Assembly: GCF_907164915.1 (NCBI RefSeq)
Contig: NC_061862.1
Span: 30,211,151-30,275,150 of the forward strand
Origin: Impatiens glandulifera
Lineage: Eukaryota; Streptophyta; Magnoliopsida; Ericales; Balsaminaceae
Reading direction: 5' to 3'
Length of the DNA stretch: 64,000 nucleotides
The notes beneath the pieces are model-generated. The model did not search any database. It was given only the letters and a program-made list of their open reading frames with translations, and was not told the origin of the DNA. The stretch's first letter is position 1. Each line of letters starts with the position of its first letter. This document shows, one piece after another, positions 51,574 to 63,535 of this stretch. Position numbers and translations under genes: made by a program.

Positions 51574-54500
51574 CAAACGATTATATGGAATGTAAGCTCT
51601 GGTCATTGTGAAAGCTCGTCTGGATTTTTATTTTTTTAATATGTAAGATTGATGTTAAATTAATTATAAATAATAATAATAATTAAATTAAATTAAAAAA
51701 ACGTGTTTACAAAATCAATTATATATAAATGAGTTCATTTATTTGAATTATAAATATAAATTCACTTTTATATTTAAATTACTATTTTTTAAAATTTTGA
51801 AAGGTAGCACGATTTCTCACAATAATATCATACACTTAATCTTAATGCATTTTAAGTGATAATTAATCGAATTCATGTGATAATTAATCGAATTCATGTC
51901 ACTTGATCTTTTAGGAACCGATTCTTGACACTTGAGCTACTCTAATGAGTTATAAATTAATAAAAGTTTACCATCAAAAATTTAAAATCGTAAGAGCTTA
52001 ACTAATTTGTGAGTTTATCTAAATCAGACTCGTTAGATTATTCGATAATCTTAAAATAAAATTTTAAGAATAAACTCAAGATTTTAATGAATTTAATTTA
52101 AATAATAGACTTATTTAACAACTAATATTAATGATAGTGCATGCCAGCAACATTATTTTAGCATTAGATCCATGAAACAATAAAACTAACAATACTGGTC
52201 ACATGGCTAAGAAAATGAAATAAAGTCATTTATTAATTGTATAGCTATTAATGTTGTTAGAATTATTGAGAAAGTAAATTAATATGGTATTGATTGCATG
52301 TTTCCTTACTATATGTGATGTCTATTTTATCAAACTATGATTCAAACAATGTTTATAATATCTAGGGTTCATAATAATAATAACAACTATGATATTATCC
52401 CAATATCTACATTACTCATTTTAAATGTTACACATGCCATCTTTTCATTTTTTTTTGGATTAATAAACTCTGCATCAAATTAACAAAATATTTTGAAGAT
52501 CATTTTCTTTTCTTGGCGGATTATTTTTTTACAATGGATTAGCACACTATCTCATCGTCGTGACATTCATTTAATTCGAATATGAGATATATCAATCTTT
52601 TAACTTAAGCTCCTATTTATGAGTGACGAAATGTATAGTATAAGATGTGACAAATAATGAAATAGAGTGGGGGCAAGGGAGGGTAATAGTGTTATTTCTT
52701 TTGGGATTGGAAGAAATCTAATGTTATGATACGATGGGACCAAGAAATTAGAAGCAAATCTTGAAGAGTTGGGACCATATGGGGGAAAAAGGAAAGGAAA
52801 GGCAAAGGCAATGTCCAATCCAACATTATTGTACCTTTCATAATGTTGTTTGGGACAAAGTCATGTGATGATGAGATGCCTCATGCATGCTTATTCTATT
52901 TCTATTAGCTAGATCGTATCCACATTTTCATACTAATTTACTTATTAACAACAATAAAAGCGATTATCTACTCAAACAAATTTATGATGATATTACAACT
53001 TTCATCTAATTATCTACTAAAACAATCAATTATGATACTATCTAATTTAAGGGATAAACAATATTTTAGATACGATTAACATTGAGAACATTTTAAATTG
53101 AATCCAAGGACATGGTTATACTACCTCTAAAATTTTAAAAATAAAATAAAATTATAAGAATTAAAGATATAAAATGTTATTTTCCAATATATAAAAGGTT
53201 AGTTTTTTTTATACTTTCCTTTGACATTCATATGTAAATTTATTGAAATTTTTTCATGCTCTTAACTTGTTTTGCACAGCTTATTTTGTATTTTCAATTT
53301 TCATCAAATGTTTATAAATTAATTTGCTTCCTGATTTTGTCGGATCTTGTTTTGTCTTTAAAATTACTTAAATTATTTTTAAATAGTAAGTTTTTAGTCC
53401 TTATTTTAATAATTAGTTTAAAACTTGAAAAAATATAGAAATAAGTCAAATAAATTCAAAATATGAGGAGAAAAAATGTAATATAAATCTTCTTTATAAA
53501 TTCAGAAACAAAAATGAGTATAATAAATATAAAATATTTATTTAGCCATTACCAAATTATTTACATTTTAGAGAACATTTATTATTGTTTGTCCAACATT
53601 GCCACGAAATAATGTGATTATTTTTTGACCAACAGTAAAGTCTTAAATTTAAATTTTTTACAATTATCTTTGGAGTTCTATCTTGGGTTGTCAAAGATGT
53701 AGTTGATTTTTTTATGTGTTAATTTATTATCTAAATTAGTTGAACATTAATACTTATTAAAAAATATAAAATTTTAATTTAATTTTAAGATGTTAGGACG
53801 ATTTTAACCATGATATTTTCATTTCAACCTAAGACATTTTTAGTGATAATCAAACTCATATTTAGACACAACTCTTCTTATTTGAATTATTCAAATAAAA
53901 ACAATCTAAATTATATATTGTTATTTTATTTGATATATAAAAATTGTATATATTTTATCATTTTTTATTTGGTTTGAAATATTAGAAGGTTGGTAATTTA
54001 AAATAAAAGATATTTTGTTACTATTTAGTTTTTTACTATTATTAATTATTAAAGTACATTAATATTAGTATTTAATGTTTTTAATTATTTTAATTTATAA
54101 TTTAATGAGATTTTAGTATTAATATTTGAAGATGGATTAATAAATATATTTCTAATTATTTGTGAAAATATGAATTTATTAACTATTTTAAATATTATGA
54201 TTTGATTATATTTTAATAAGTTTAGATAATATATAAATTAAAAAAACAGTTATTTATTATATTTATTTTTTATTTTAAATAAAATAAAATCGTTTAATTA
54301 TAACGACAAAACATGACATAAAAGAAAAAACTAAGAAAAAAAAATACTTATTGAGTTATCGAACTCGTAAATTCTCGAGAAAAACAATTAACTCGTACTC
54401 ACTGATAACTCGGTACTCACTAACAAACTCTACTTATTTTCATGAACGAATCTTAAAAAACATCATAATAATATTATTATAAATGATACGAATCGGATAA

Positions 54501-54854
54501 CTACGATCATTGAAAATTCGACAATTTCTCTCCAACAAGATAGTTCACCAAAAATAATTAGGATGATAACCCAAATATGGCATATCAGTCGAATCGATTT
54601 AAACTTCCCAGCAACTACCCAAAAGACTCGGACATCACCTAATTATTCTTAATAATACTTTAAAAGATTCCAAATATAATTATTTATTACAAATGACATT
54701 TAATTTCTTACAAATTATTTGTCACTTAAACTACCTTGACGACTTAACTATGTATAAGTTGTATTTTTTGAATAAAAATAATGTAAAAATATTGTTAATT
54801 AATATAGGTTAAATTAATCTAATTAACTCAAACCAAACATAATCTAAGAGCTCG

Positions 54855-55135
54855 TTTGATGAAAGAGTTTTTGTGATAAAATTCAATTTTTATCCCAAAA
54901 TTCAAACATCTTATCAACCATCAAATCAAATAATTTTATCATGTAAATACTAAAACTATCCTCTAATTTTATCCTCACTCTCTAAACCATCATTCTCTCA
55001 CCTACACCATATTCTCTAAAGTAAAAGAGTAAATTAGTCTTTAAATTTTAAAAACTAATTTTTTCTAATTTTTACCAAATAAACCCAGGTAAAATTAAAA
55101 AAAAAAATTCAACCAAGCCCTAAATGGTTAGGTAA
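54855..55135. mobile_element. Possible small MITE
   Basis: The left end reads AGAGCTCGTTTGATGAAAGA and the right end AAAAATTCAACCAAGCCCTA. Complemented, the right end gives TAGGGCTTGGTTGAATTTTT, so the ends are roughly inverted around an AT-rich core of about 280 bases. This end type is common among small plant DNA elements. No target duplication was seen. Confidence 0.35.
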
Positions 55136-58100
55136 TTCAAATAAAAAAAAAAGGTGAGATGAGAGAATAAAAAAAAGAGTTAGATTTTTATTATTTTCAA
55201 GTGAATCAAATTAGACATGAAAAATATTTATTTTTGTCTGAGTTGAATAGAATGTCCGATACGTGGGGCTCCATCATTGGATAGTGGAAGAATCCACGGG
55301 ATATCAGAACAACACCGTAGAACAGCCGCTGAGATGACCCCACCCGCGGAGGATTTAAGTTTTTGCTTGGTATATAGTACTAGACCCAATTAGCTGTGAC
55401 AGGTTGTACCGGATACTTGTACGCCAATGGGAATCTTTATTATTATTATTATTATTATATTTTTTTTAAATAGAACAGCTCATATATCTTTAAAACATTT
55501 TTTTTTTATAAATTTGTTATTTATTCGTCTATTATTTTATTTTATTGGGTTTTGTGACAATTAATCATCACTTTTGTCAAAATGATTCCAACAAGAATGT
55601 AATTCGATATAGAAGGTATGGGTGTTGTTTTATAGGTTATATATATGACTTGTAACTTAAACGCTAAAATATTAATTTGTCAAGTGTCTCTTTTAAATTT
55701 TCTATTTGAAATAATTTGTAGAAGAAAACAAAACCAATTCAAACTTTGAGTGTCAAATTGGGCTTGTTTGAGGAATGAAATTTTGAGTTATCTTGAGTTT
55801 TTTCCTATAATACCAATTTTTAAAAATTTGATTTTTAAATTTTGAAGACCAAATTATATTGACCTGTTTTTATTTAATATATATATATATATATTAATAT
55901 TAAATTTATTTAAATGAGTAAAATTAATTGATTAAATAATTGATATAATATTTAAATTTTAAAATAAAAATTGAATTTTATTCCAATAACCAAACATCAA
56001 ACCTAACTCTTATACATGTCTTTGATGAACATACAAACTTCTAAAAAAGAATAAACCACTGGTAATTAATTAAGAACTTTATGGATAATTATGAGAGGTT
56101 TGTAAGAATGGATAAAAGTTTCTTAGGGATCAGTGTCATTAAAGAAAAAAAGAGAGACAATCCAAGTTGAATATTCAATATTTAGCAAGACAATGTATTA
56201 AAGAAAAATAAGTCAATATTGTAAAACTTTTACATATTAGGTTATAAGTTTTTAAATTTTTAATAATTTAATTCATTCTATTATTAATTAGATAATTCAA
56301 TTTATTAATTAAAATACTAAAATATTTTATATTTATTTTTATAAAATTATTTTATCATTATATATTAATACTCTAAATCATTTTAAGAAAAAAAAACTCA
56401 CTCTTAAAAATCATTAACACATTAACATTTTTTAAATAAACTCTAACCTAATCAACTTGAATGTCCAATTTTGAATCGAATTTGAGACTATTAGAAATGG
56501 TATTTGAGTATTTTTTCTTTTTTGCTGAGCATAGTATGATTTTGTCTATTTTCTCAACTGTGGTCTTGTTATTTCTTTTTCATTTCTTATTATATGAATC
56601 TATATATATATGATTTCACTTAGTACTGTATGTAATTTTTACTTATTTAGCTTTTCTATTTTATTTTATAGCATAACATTTCTATTCAAGAAAGTTAATT
56701 AGGAGGCTATTAATTTTTTTTTTTGTTAAAATTAAATATTAAGTATGAGAAACTAAACATTTACAGATAAATACTCAATTTGTAATTTGCAAAATTTCAT
56801 AGAAAAAAAAAGTTCATATAAAAACAATGAATATTTAATTTGTTAGCTCTATAAATGTCATTTTTTATTCATTTTTATGCCTCATCTCACATTTTCATTT
56901 TTTTTTGTGCTTGTTTATTTTTCATTTTTTTCACAGTTTTTATTATGTTTGAGCTTATACTACTAACTTTTTTTTTGCCACCCATGTTTATTATATAAGT
57001 ATTACATTTTATTTTTATCTTTTTGAGAAATGAAGTGACCAAACATGTCACATGTAAGTATAGACCAAAAATGGTCCAACTTTGGCATAAAGAGGACTCC
57101 CATATCGAATCATCATAATCATAAGGTTCCACTACAGTGCCAATTTTAAATTCATGAATTTCAAATTTTAACTATTTCCCCCATTCCCTCCATAAAATAA
57201 TAAAATAAGAAAAACAATCTTAAAACTAAATTATATACTTGTATACAACATTTCACTCAAAATAATATTTGCATTATATATATATATATGAATCTTAATC
57301 AAAGATAGGTCAATGATAAACCTCCAATGAATATTAGAATACATATGATGATATGATGGCATGTATTTGGTAAATGTGTGGTTCGACAAGGATTAGAAAA
57401 ACGTGACACCAATAAATGACTATTTATTTTATTTTGGTAGAGATCTTCGACTTTTGAGATATCATCGAGTCAAATATAAAGCAACTCAAGTTCTTTATAG
57501 ATAAATTACCAGTAATACCTTAAATTTTTTGAATGATTTTGTTAAATTTCTTTCCACATCCTTCATACATTCCAACAATAAAACTAAGAACCCAGCCTCT
57601 CAGTCTCTCACAACTAACAAATTTACCCCGATGACCCTGAATTTTAAATATATTTAATGTGGGTGTATATTGTTTTTATAGTGTATATACCCCATTTTCA
57701 TTTAAGGCGTTATTATAGTTCTCTTTCATTTATTTTTATTTTAATAAAAATTGAGCTTAACATAATTTCTTAATCAAAACTCTTTTTTATCAGAGTGAGT
57801 CACCAATTATTTATATAATTTTCAATTAAGGCAAAAATTATATAAGTGATTATTTTAGAAATCTAAATTAGGTTTAAATAAATGAAAATGTTTTTTATAT
57901 TAGAAATAAAAAAGGATAATAGTTAAAATAAAAAGACTGATTTTGATATAGTAAAACTAACTTCTAAATTAAAGAAAAAACAAATATTCAAATAAAAGAC
58001 TTGTTTTTTTATGCAAAAACTAATCTGATCATAATCAATTTTTTTCTTGATCACAGATGAAAAGTAATTTCAAATATAATTTTGTCACTTTTTTAATGAA

Positions 58101-58831
58101 ACGATGTAAATTAGAATATTTTTTTCAAATCTGTAAAAAAAAATAATATATAAATGGAAATGTTCTTTTTTCTCATCCCTTTGCCCACCTGCCCAAGATA
58201 TGTTTTTATGTGCACATGATTTTTACATAAGAGGAGAAAAGGCACAAATGCTGACATCACCCGTATCTCTTGGAAGGATTTTGGTGGGTCCCATCCACCA
58301 GGCTTTGTTTGTTTGGCTCCCAAACCGCTAAATACAATTAATAATAATAATATTAGCCAAGTAGCATTATTTAATATTGACTTCCATTTATTAGAAACTA
58401 ATCTTATACTTATAAAAGAAAATGCAGAAAAAACTGTAATATTTGTGATAAAAATATAATATTTAAATAGGGGTCAATACCATTATAAGTTGATTTGTAA
58501 TAATATTTAAATTTAATGATTCTTTAATTGGTATGTTTTGGGTTGGGGTTTGCTTGTGTTATAATTAAAAATGAATAAAATTAAGGGGGAAATCTTGAGG
58601 TTGAAATCCGTCAGATCTTGCTTTATGGGATATGGATTTTAGTGGGTTTTATTTCAACAGGAAGCTCATTTCCTCACCTCAACCAACCCTTAGAAAAGCT
58701 TCAACCAGCCAACCAAGAGCACTAAAGAAAGCTGAGAGAGAGAAAGAAAGAAAGAAAGGAGAAGAACCCACGATTATTCTTGTAATCTTTCTTTTAGGGT
58801 TCTTGATAAGATCCAGAGATATAGCTAGAAG

Positions 58832-59822
58832 ATGGGTATGGCTGTTCAATCTAAGTTTCATGTGTTGGCCGTTGATGACAGTGTTATAGATAGAAGATTG
58901 ATTGAGATGCTCCTCAAGACTTCTTCTTATCAAGGTTAGTAGAGAAATAGATACATTTTCATTGATGGGCTCTTTCTTATCATGGTTCTTCTTCTTCTTT
59001 GTTCCTTTTAGTTACCACTGTGGATTCCGGCACCAAGGCTTTAGAATTTCTGGGTTGGCATGAAGAGGGCATAATCGATCCAAATCACCAATCTGTTCCT
59101 CCAAACATTCATCAGGTAATTCATCTCTCTGTTTGGATTTTCTCATATTGGAGAATTTCCATGGATTGCTCATGTGGGTTGTTCAAATTTTGTTGGGTTT
59201 TTAGCAGGAAGTTGAGGTGAATATGATAATCACGGATTACTGTATGCCTGGAATGACCGGATATGATTTGCTCAAGAAAATTAAGGTACACACATACATA
59301 CATGTTACAACTTTTGGTCATGATTTCCTAGTTTTTGTTTGCTGAATCTCTATGTTTTGTGCAGGAATCTTCATCTCTCAAAGACATACCAGTTGTGATC
59401 ATGTCATCTGAGAATGTTCCTTCGAGAATAAGCAGGTGAGAAACAATTCAAGAATTTAATTCAACAAAAATATGTTTGTGCTGAAAACTGAATCATTGTT
59501 GATGATTGTAAACAGATGCTTAGAGGAAGGAGCTGAAGAATTCTTTCTAAAACCTGTGAAAAAATCAGACGTGAACAAGTTGTCTCGCATGATGAGAACC
59601 AAACATCATCACCATCATCATAATAATAACATTGAGAAAGAAGTAGAAGGAAAAAATCAAGATGAGGAATTATTAGTAGGAGGAGAAACAGAGAAATCAG
59701 ATATCCAAACGCAGCAGCTTCATCAATGCAAAAGCAACAACAAAAGGAAAGTCATGGAAGAAGGTCTTAATTCACCTGATAGAACAAGGCCTAGATTTGA
59801 TGAACTAGCCGTTGCTAATTAA
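58832..59822 (+). CDS. Type-A cytokinin response regulator (ARR8/ARR9-like), 220 aa, five exons
   Basis: Exons: 58832-58934, 59012-59115, 59208-59285, 59365-59435, 59516-59822; all GT-AG and in phase. The receiver domain spans about residues 9-140, with the acidic pair D15-D16 (FHVLAVDDS), phospho-acceptor D79 ([17 protein letters not shown]), [20 protein letters not shown] and K131 in [10 protein letters not shown]. After it comes only a short low-complexity tail with a six-His run and an RKVMEEG...RPRFDEL end much like ARR8/ARR9. No Myb-like DNA-binding domain follows, so it is type A. In the family these proteins take phosphate from His-phosphotransfer proteins and repress cytokinin output. 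The start [16 protein letters not shown] matches ARR9-type N-termini, and length is close to ARR8 (225) and ARR9 (234). Confidence 0.93.
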
Positions 59823-60409
59823 TTACTACTAGTATATAGTATATATAATAGTCTTGAGGAAATTTGAGATTTTCTTTTCGGGTTTCTCTTTGGGCAAAAC
59901 CTTTAATTGATTCTCAGGCCTTGTTTGGTCAAGAAACACATGAGGGGGAGGGGTGGTATATGTGTATGTACTAGACGATTCATTGAAACAATTTTGATGA
60001 GAAAAACCCAACAACAGAAGAAGAGACCCGGAAACACAACTTTTTTTTTTTTGAATTTTCGGAAATTATAAGTCATTTTTAGTGAAAATCGAAAATTGAC
60101 CACCTATAAACAAGTATCAATGGAATGCAGAGTGCTGCCATTGAAGACTTCGTCTGTTTTGCTGCACCTTTAGGAACCATGTCCTCTGTTTTTCATATTG
60201 CAATTCTTGATACATAACCTTTATTCTTTTGGATTATCCCTAATTTTCGTTATCTCCAATTTTAATTAGGATTTCTTAGTGAAATTGATTGGAGATTAAT
60301 ATTCAAATCGATCCGAATTAAAACAACATTATACCGATTTAATTTTAACAAAAAAAAAATCATTTGATCTGTTGTATAGGGGTTTGATATAGTATAGGGT
60401 TTTCGTATA

Positions 60410-60972
60410 TGATAAGTTATCTGGACGGCCCTCTAACTATTCTGATAGTTCACTTTTGACCCTCAAATTATTTTTTGAAACAAATCACCCTTTTAAAGAT
60501 GAACAATCATCCGTCAATTTTTGGTTAAACATGATTTAAACTTAAAATATTATTTTCTTATCTATAATCTTTAATATTAATTTTTATATTTTAATTATTA
60601 AATCGTATATATATAATATTATATATATATATATTATTATTATTAATTTTTATATTTATATAATTATTAAATATTTTATATAATATATGGATAATATATA
60701 TTATTTATTTTTATTTATATCTATATAAAATAAAATTTAAAATAATTTATATACATTATCTTTAATCATTCATTTATATATAATATTTATATAATATATA
60801 TTTTAAAAATAATTTAAGGGTTAAAAATATTTGAGTAGTTGGAAGTTATCGTTACTTTTAACCTTTAAATTATTTTTTAAAATATATATTATATAAAATA
60901 TACAAATATATATAATTAATGATTAAAGATAATATATATAAATTGTTTTTAAACTTTGTTGTATAGATAAAG

Positions 60973-61022
<50 letters not shown>

Positions 61023-61334
61023 TATATATATATATATGAGATTTAATAATGATATAAATATAAAAATTAATGATAATATATATATATAATATTATATATA
61101 TAAGCGATTTAATAATTATATATATATATAAATAAAATTAAGATTAAAAATAATATATAAAAAAATAATATTTTAAGTTTAAACCGTTATGTTAAAAAAA
61201 AAGGTTGACGGAAGGGCCATGTGTGACCCTTCTAAAAGATTCTAAAAGTTGAAGGGGCAATTTATTTCAAAAATTAATTTAAGAGCTAAAGTGAGCGATC
61301 AGAGTAATTAAAGGATCGCCCATGTAATTTGCCG
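60410..61334. mobile_element. Second, more decayed copy of the long-TIR foldback element
   Basis: The ends are TGATAAGTTATCTGGACGG and CGCCCATGTAATTTGCCG, aligning with the ends of the element at 46702-47408. Shared arm strings include AAATTATTTTTTGAAACAAA, GACGGAAGGGCCA, GTTGAAGGGGC and AAGCGATTTAATAATTATAT. The core is longer, with extra TA runs. The flanking 9-mers do not match, so the target duplication has decayed or the ends are misplaced by a few bases. Confidence 0.75.
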
Positions 61335-61384
61335 AATATAAAATTATGTCTCAAAATATATTAACTAAAATTAAAAAAATAAAT

Positions 61385-61630
61385 ATGTGTAACTTAAAAT
61401 GATTTTAACTAGTCAATAAAAAAAAGAAAGTTTTTGATTCATTTGTGGTATAGTGATTTTTTAATGAATAATTAGACACGATAAATATAGTAGTATTGAA
61501 TTATAATCCTATTTAAAGCCGAGCTCACCCCGAAAAATTGGGTACTAAAATGTCTTGAAATTTTTGAACCCGAATAGTCTGATACATAAACCGATATATT
61601 GTAATAACTGAATTTATACAAATATTAGTG
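61385..61630. repeat. Dispersed AT-rich repeat, partial copy
   Basis: Collinear with about 36200-36450 (see that entry); the match breaks off after GAATTTATACAAATAT. Confidence 0.6.
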
Positions 61631-61884
61631 ATATTTTTTTTTATGATGAATGAAATAAATATTATCTAACTCAAAATTATATGACAAGAGGTAAAGCAAA
61701 GATTCTTGAACAAAGGCATCCTAATATTATTTTTAAAATAGTATGAGAAAATAATATACATGTAAATTCGAAATTAAAGCAACAAAATAAAAGGCAATGA
61801 ATCACGCATAGAAAACAAAAATAAGATGATAATTTATTGACTCTCCCGTGTATCCAAACCAAAATAACTTGCAATATCACGTAA

Positions 61885-62590
61885 TCTAGAGTAGAGTTGG
61901 GTATCGTGCATAAACGGTCGTATTCGACTCGGAAAAGTCGTGTTGTGTCGTGTCTCAATCGTATACATGTCATTTCTTGACTCACTCAAAATATTATGAT
62001 CCACGAGCTCTTTCATGTCGTGTAAATTTGTGTTCACGGATTTATTCGTGTCTTGATAACTCGTGTTTAAATTTGTGTTTCGTGTTATTCTAACTAGAGT
62101 TTCGACCTAATCGTATCGTGTCGATGCCCGTTTTCATATGTGTCATGTCGTGTCTTGACACACTCATGTTCTTTATTTATATATATATATATATATAAAA
62201 TTATATTGTTAGTAAAAATTATAAAATATAATTATTAATTTATTAATTTTAATTTAAAAAAATTAAATTAATTTAATATAATTTTAAAATTTAAAATAAA
62301 TAAATAAATTATAAAAATAATATCGGATGGAGAGAATTATTAGAAGACTCACATTTTTATTCACATAATTTATTTATTGAATGAGAATTTAAATAAATTT
62401 AGAGAAAATATTATGTAAAGTTGAATAGCTTAGGTCGTGACTAATTGTGTTTATATCGTTTCGTGTGTATACTCGCGTTGTGTCTGTGTCGACTCGTGAC
62501 CGTGTTACGATTATATAAATTCATAATCGTGTCGTGATCGCATCGTATCGTTCATGTCGTGTCCAATCCACGACCCGAGTGAAATAATGA
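61885..62590 (-). repeat. CACGA-rich dispersed element, long copy on the minus strand
   Basis: Reads TCGTG/GTGTCGTGT on the plus strand. Its complement from 62585 leftward follows 39230-39560 through the CACGA block (TCGTAACACGGTCACGAGTC-like) and then the AT-rich body (TCTCTAAATTTATTTAAATT, TTCTCATTCAATAAATAAAT). It then adds a second CACGA-rich end down to TAGAGTTGGGTATCGTGC on the plus strand. So a complete element appears to have CACGA-rich sequence at both ends and an AT-rich middle, about 700 bases. Confidence 0.6.
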
Positions 62591-63164
62591 TAATTAATAA
62601 CTTTGGCGGAATAAAATTTTGTGATTCCATGCATGACAAGCTGGATGGATCTTAGGTCTCCTACATTTTATTAAAGAAGTAAATGTAGATTAATAAAGGA
62701 AGATATATATAGAAGAAGAAAGAAGAAAAAATAATGACCTTGGTTTGAAATGGTTGATGAAAATGAAAGCTAGTGAAATGAGAAACCATAGCCAGCCTCC
62801 AACCAGGGATGCAATACCAAGGAAGTCGTGGAAAGGACGAGCCTCTTCTTGCCATTGAAAGTGTAGGTGTTGTAGCGGTTATCGATAATCACATCGATTT
62901 TATCTCCTTTTCTCATATAACCTTTATCCTCTGTACAACTTTCTAAACATGGGAAGAGGCACTTTCCTCATCGATCCATACCATCAGATTCTCTTGCTCA
63001 CTCAACTGCATGCAAACATGCCAAACAAAATAACATTAATAATTAATAAGTTAGTCATAATTCAACTCTTCATATACATTGTTTTTTAATCAGTTTATAC
63101 TTACAGGTATGGATGGATCCAGCCTAACACCGCCAACTTGCCCTCTACTCTATTTTTTATTATT

Positions 63165-63335
63165 GTATAGATATAAAATTTAGAAAATTTGACCTATTAA
63201 ATAGTTTTGAATAATTTTGTATGATAGATTAAATAATCATTTTTAGTAAAAATTAATTATTATAATATTTATTATAAAAAATAATGTTGTAAAAATAATT
63301 TAAAATAGAAAGAATTATGTCAATAATATTAAAGC
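63165..63335. repeat. Dispersed AT-rich repeat piece inside the ALIS pseudogene
   Basis: Matches about 36470-36645 (ATTAAATAGTTTTG, AAAATAATTTAAAATAGAAA and GAATTATGTCAATAATATTA-like). Together with the CACGA block that follows, it separates two exon relics of the ALIS pseudogene. Confidence 0.6.
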
Positions 63336-63535
63336 AATGGGTTGGATCAACACGAACCGACACGATATTGGTATAGAACGACACTATGCAATATTATCTT
63401 ACTCGACTCTTGGCTGACACGACACAATCACGAGACGACACGATCATAACACGATTATGAGTTTATACGATCGTAACACGGTCACGAGTCGACACGGACA
63501 CAACACTACTATATACACGACACGAGTATATATAT
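63335..63535 (+). repeat. CACGA-rich repeat inside the ALIS pseudogene
   Basis: GATATTGGTATAGAACGACA, TTTATACGATCGTAACACGG and TCACGAGTCGACACGGACAC match the copy at 39155-39400 almost base for base. This suggests one of the younger insertions. It stops within a few bases of an intact splice donor of the broken gene (63543). Confidence 0.65.

Larger units (their letters stand above)
44478..58831. other. Long gene-poor interval, about 14 kb
   Basis: Very AT-rich with no recognised gene. It holds a long-TIR foldback element (46702-47408), a 115-bp tandem duplication (51356-51573), a possible MITE (54855-55135) and many TA runs. A minus-strand frame at 45227-45433 (68 codons, ESNEILPLDGSLLNHDSCQ) has more even composition than its surroundings, but no family is recognised. 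The last 200 bases (about 58620-58831), with a GA-rich tract (AGAGAGAGAAAGAAAGAAAG at 58735-58754), are probably promoter and 5' UTR of the response regulator. Confidence 0.55.
59823..62738. other. Intergenic between the response regulator and the ALIS pseudogene
   Basis: The first few hundred bases are probably the 3' UTR and terminator region of the response regulator. Then follow a second foldback element (60410-61334), an AT-rich dispersed repeat piece (61385-61630) and a CACGA-rich element on the minus strand (61885-62590). No other gene seen. Confidence 0.6.

Noticed and set aside
52600..52818. 72-codon minus-strand frame with Pro/Phe-rich sequence
   Set aside because: Low complexity and no family resemblance. 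Likely a chance frame.
59610..59636. Repeated CAT/CAC in the response regulator as a possible frame error
   Set aside because: The His run and following Asn run stay in frame and fit the variable low-complexity tail of this family.
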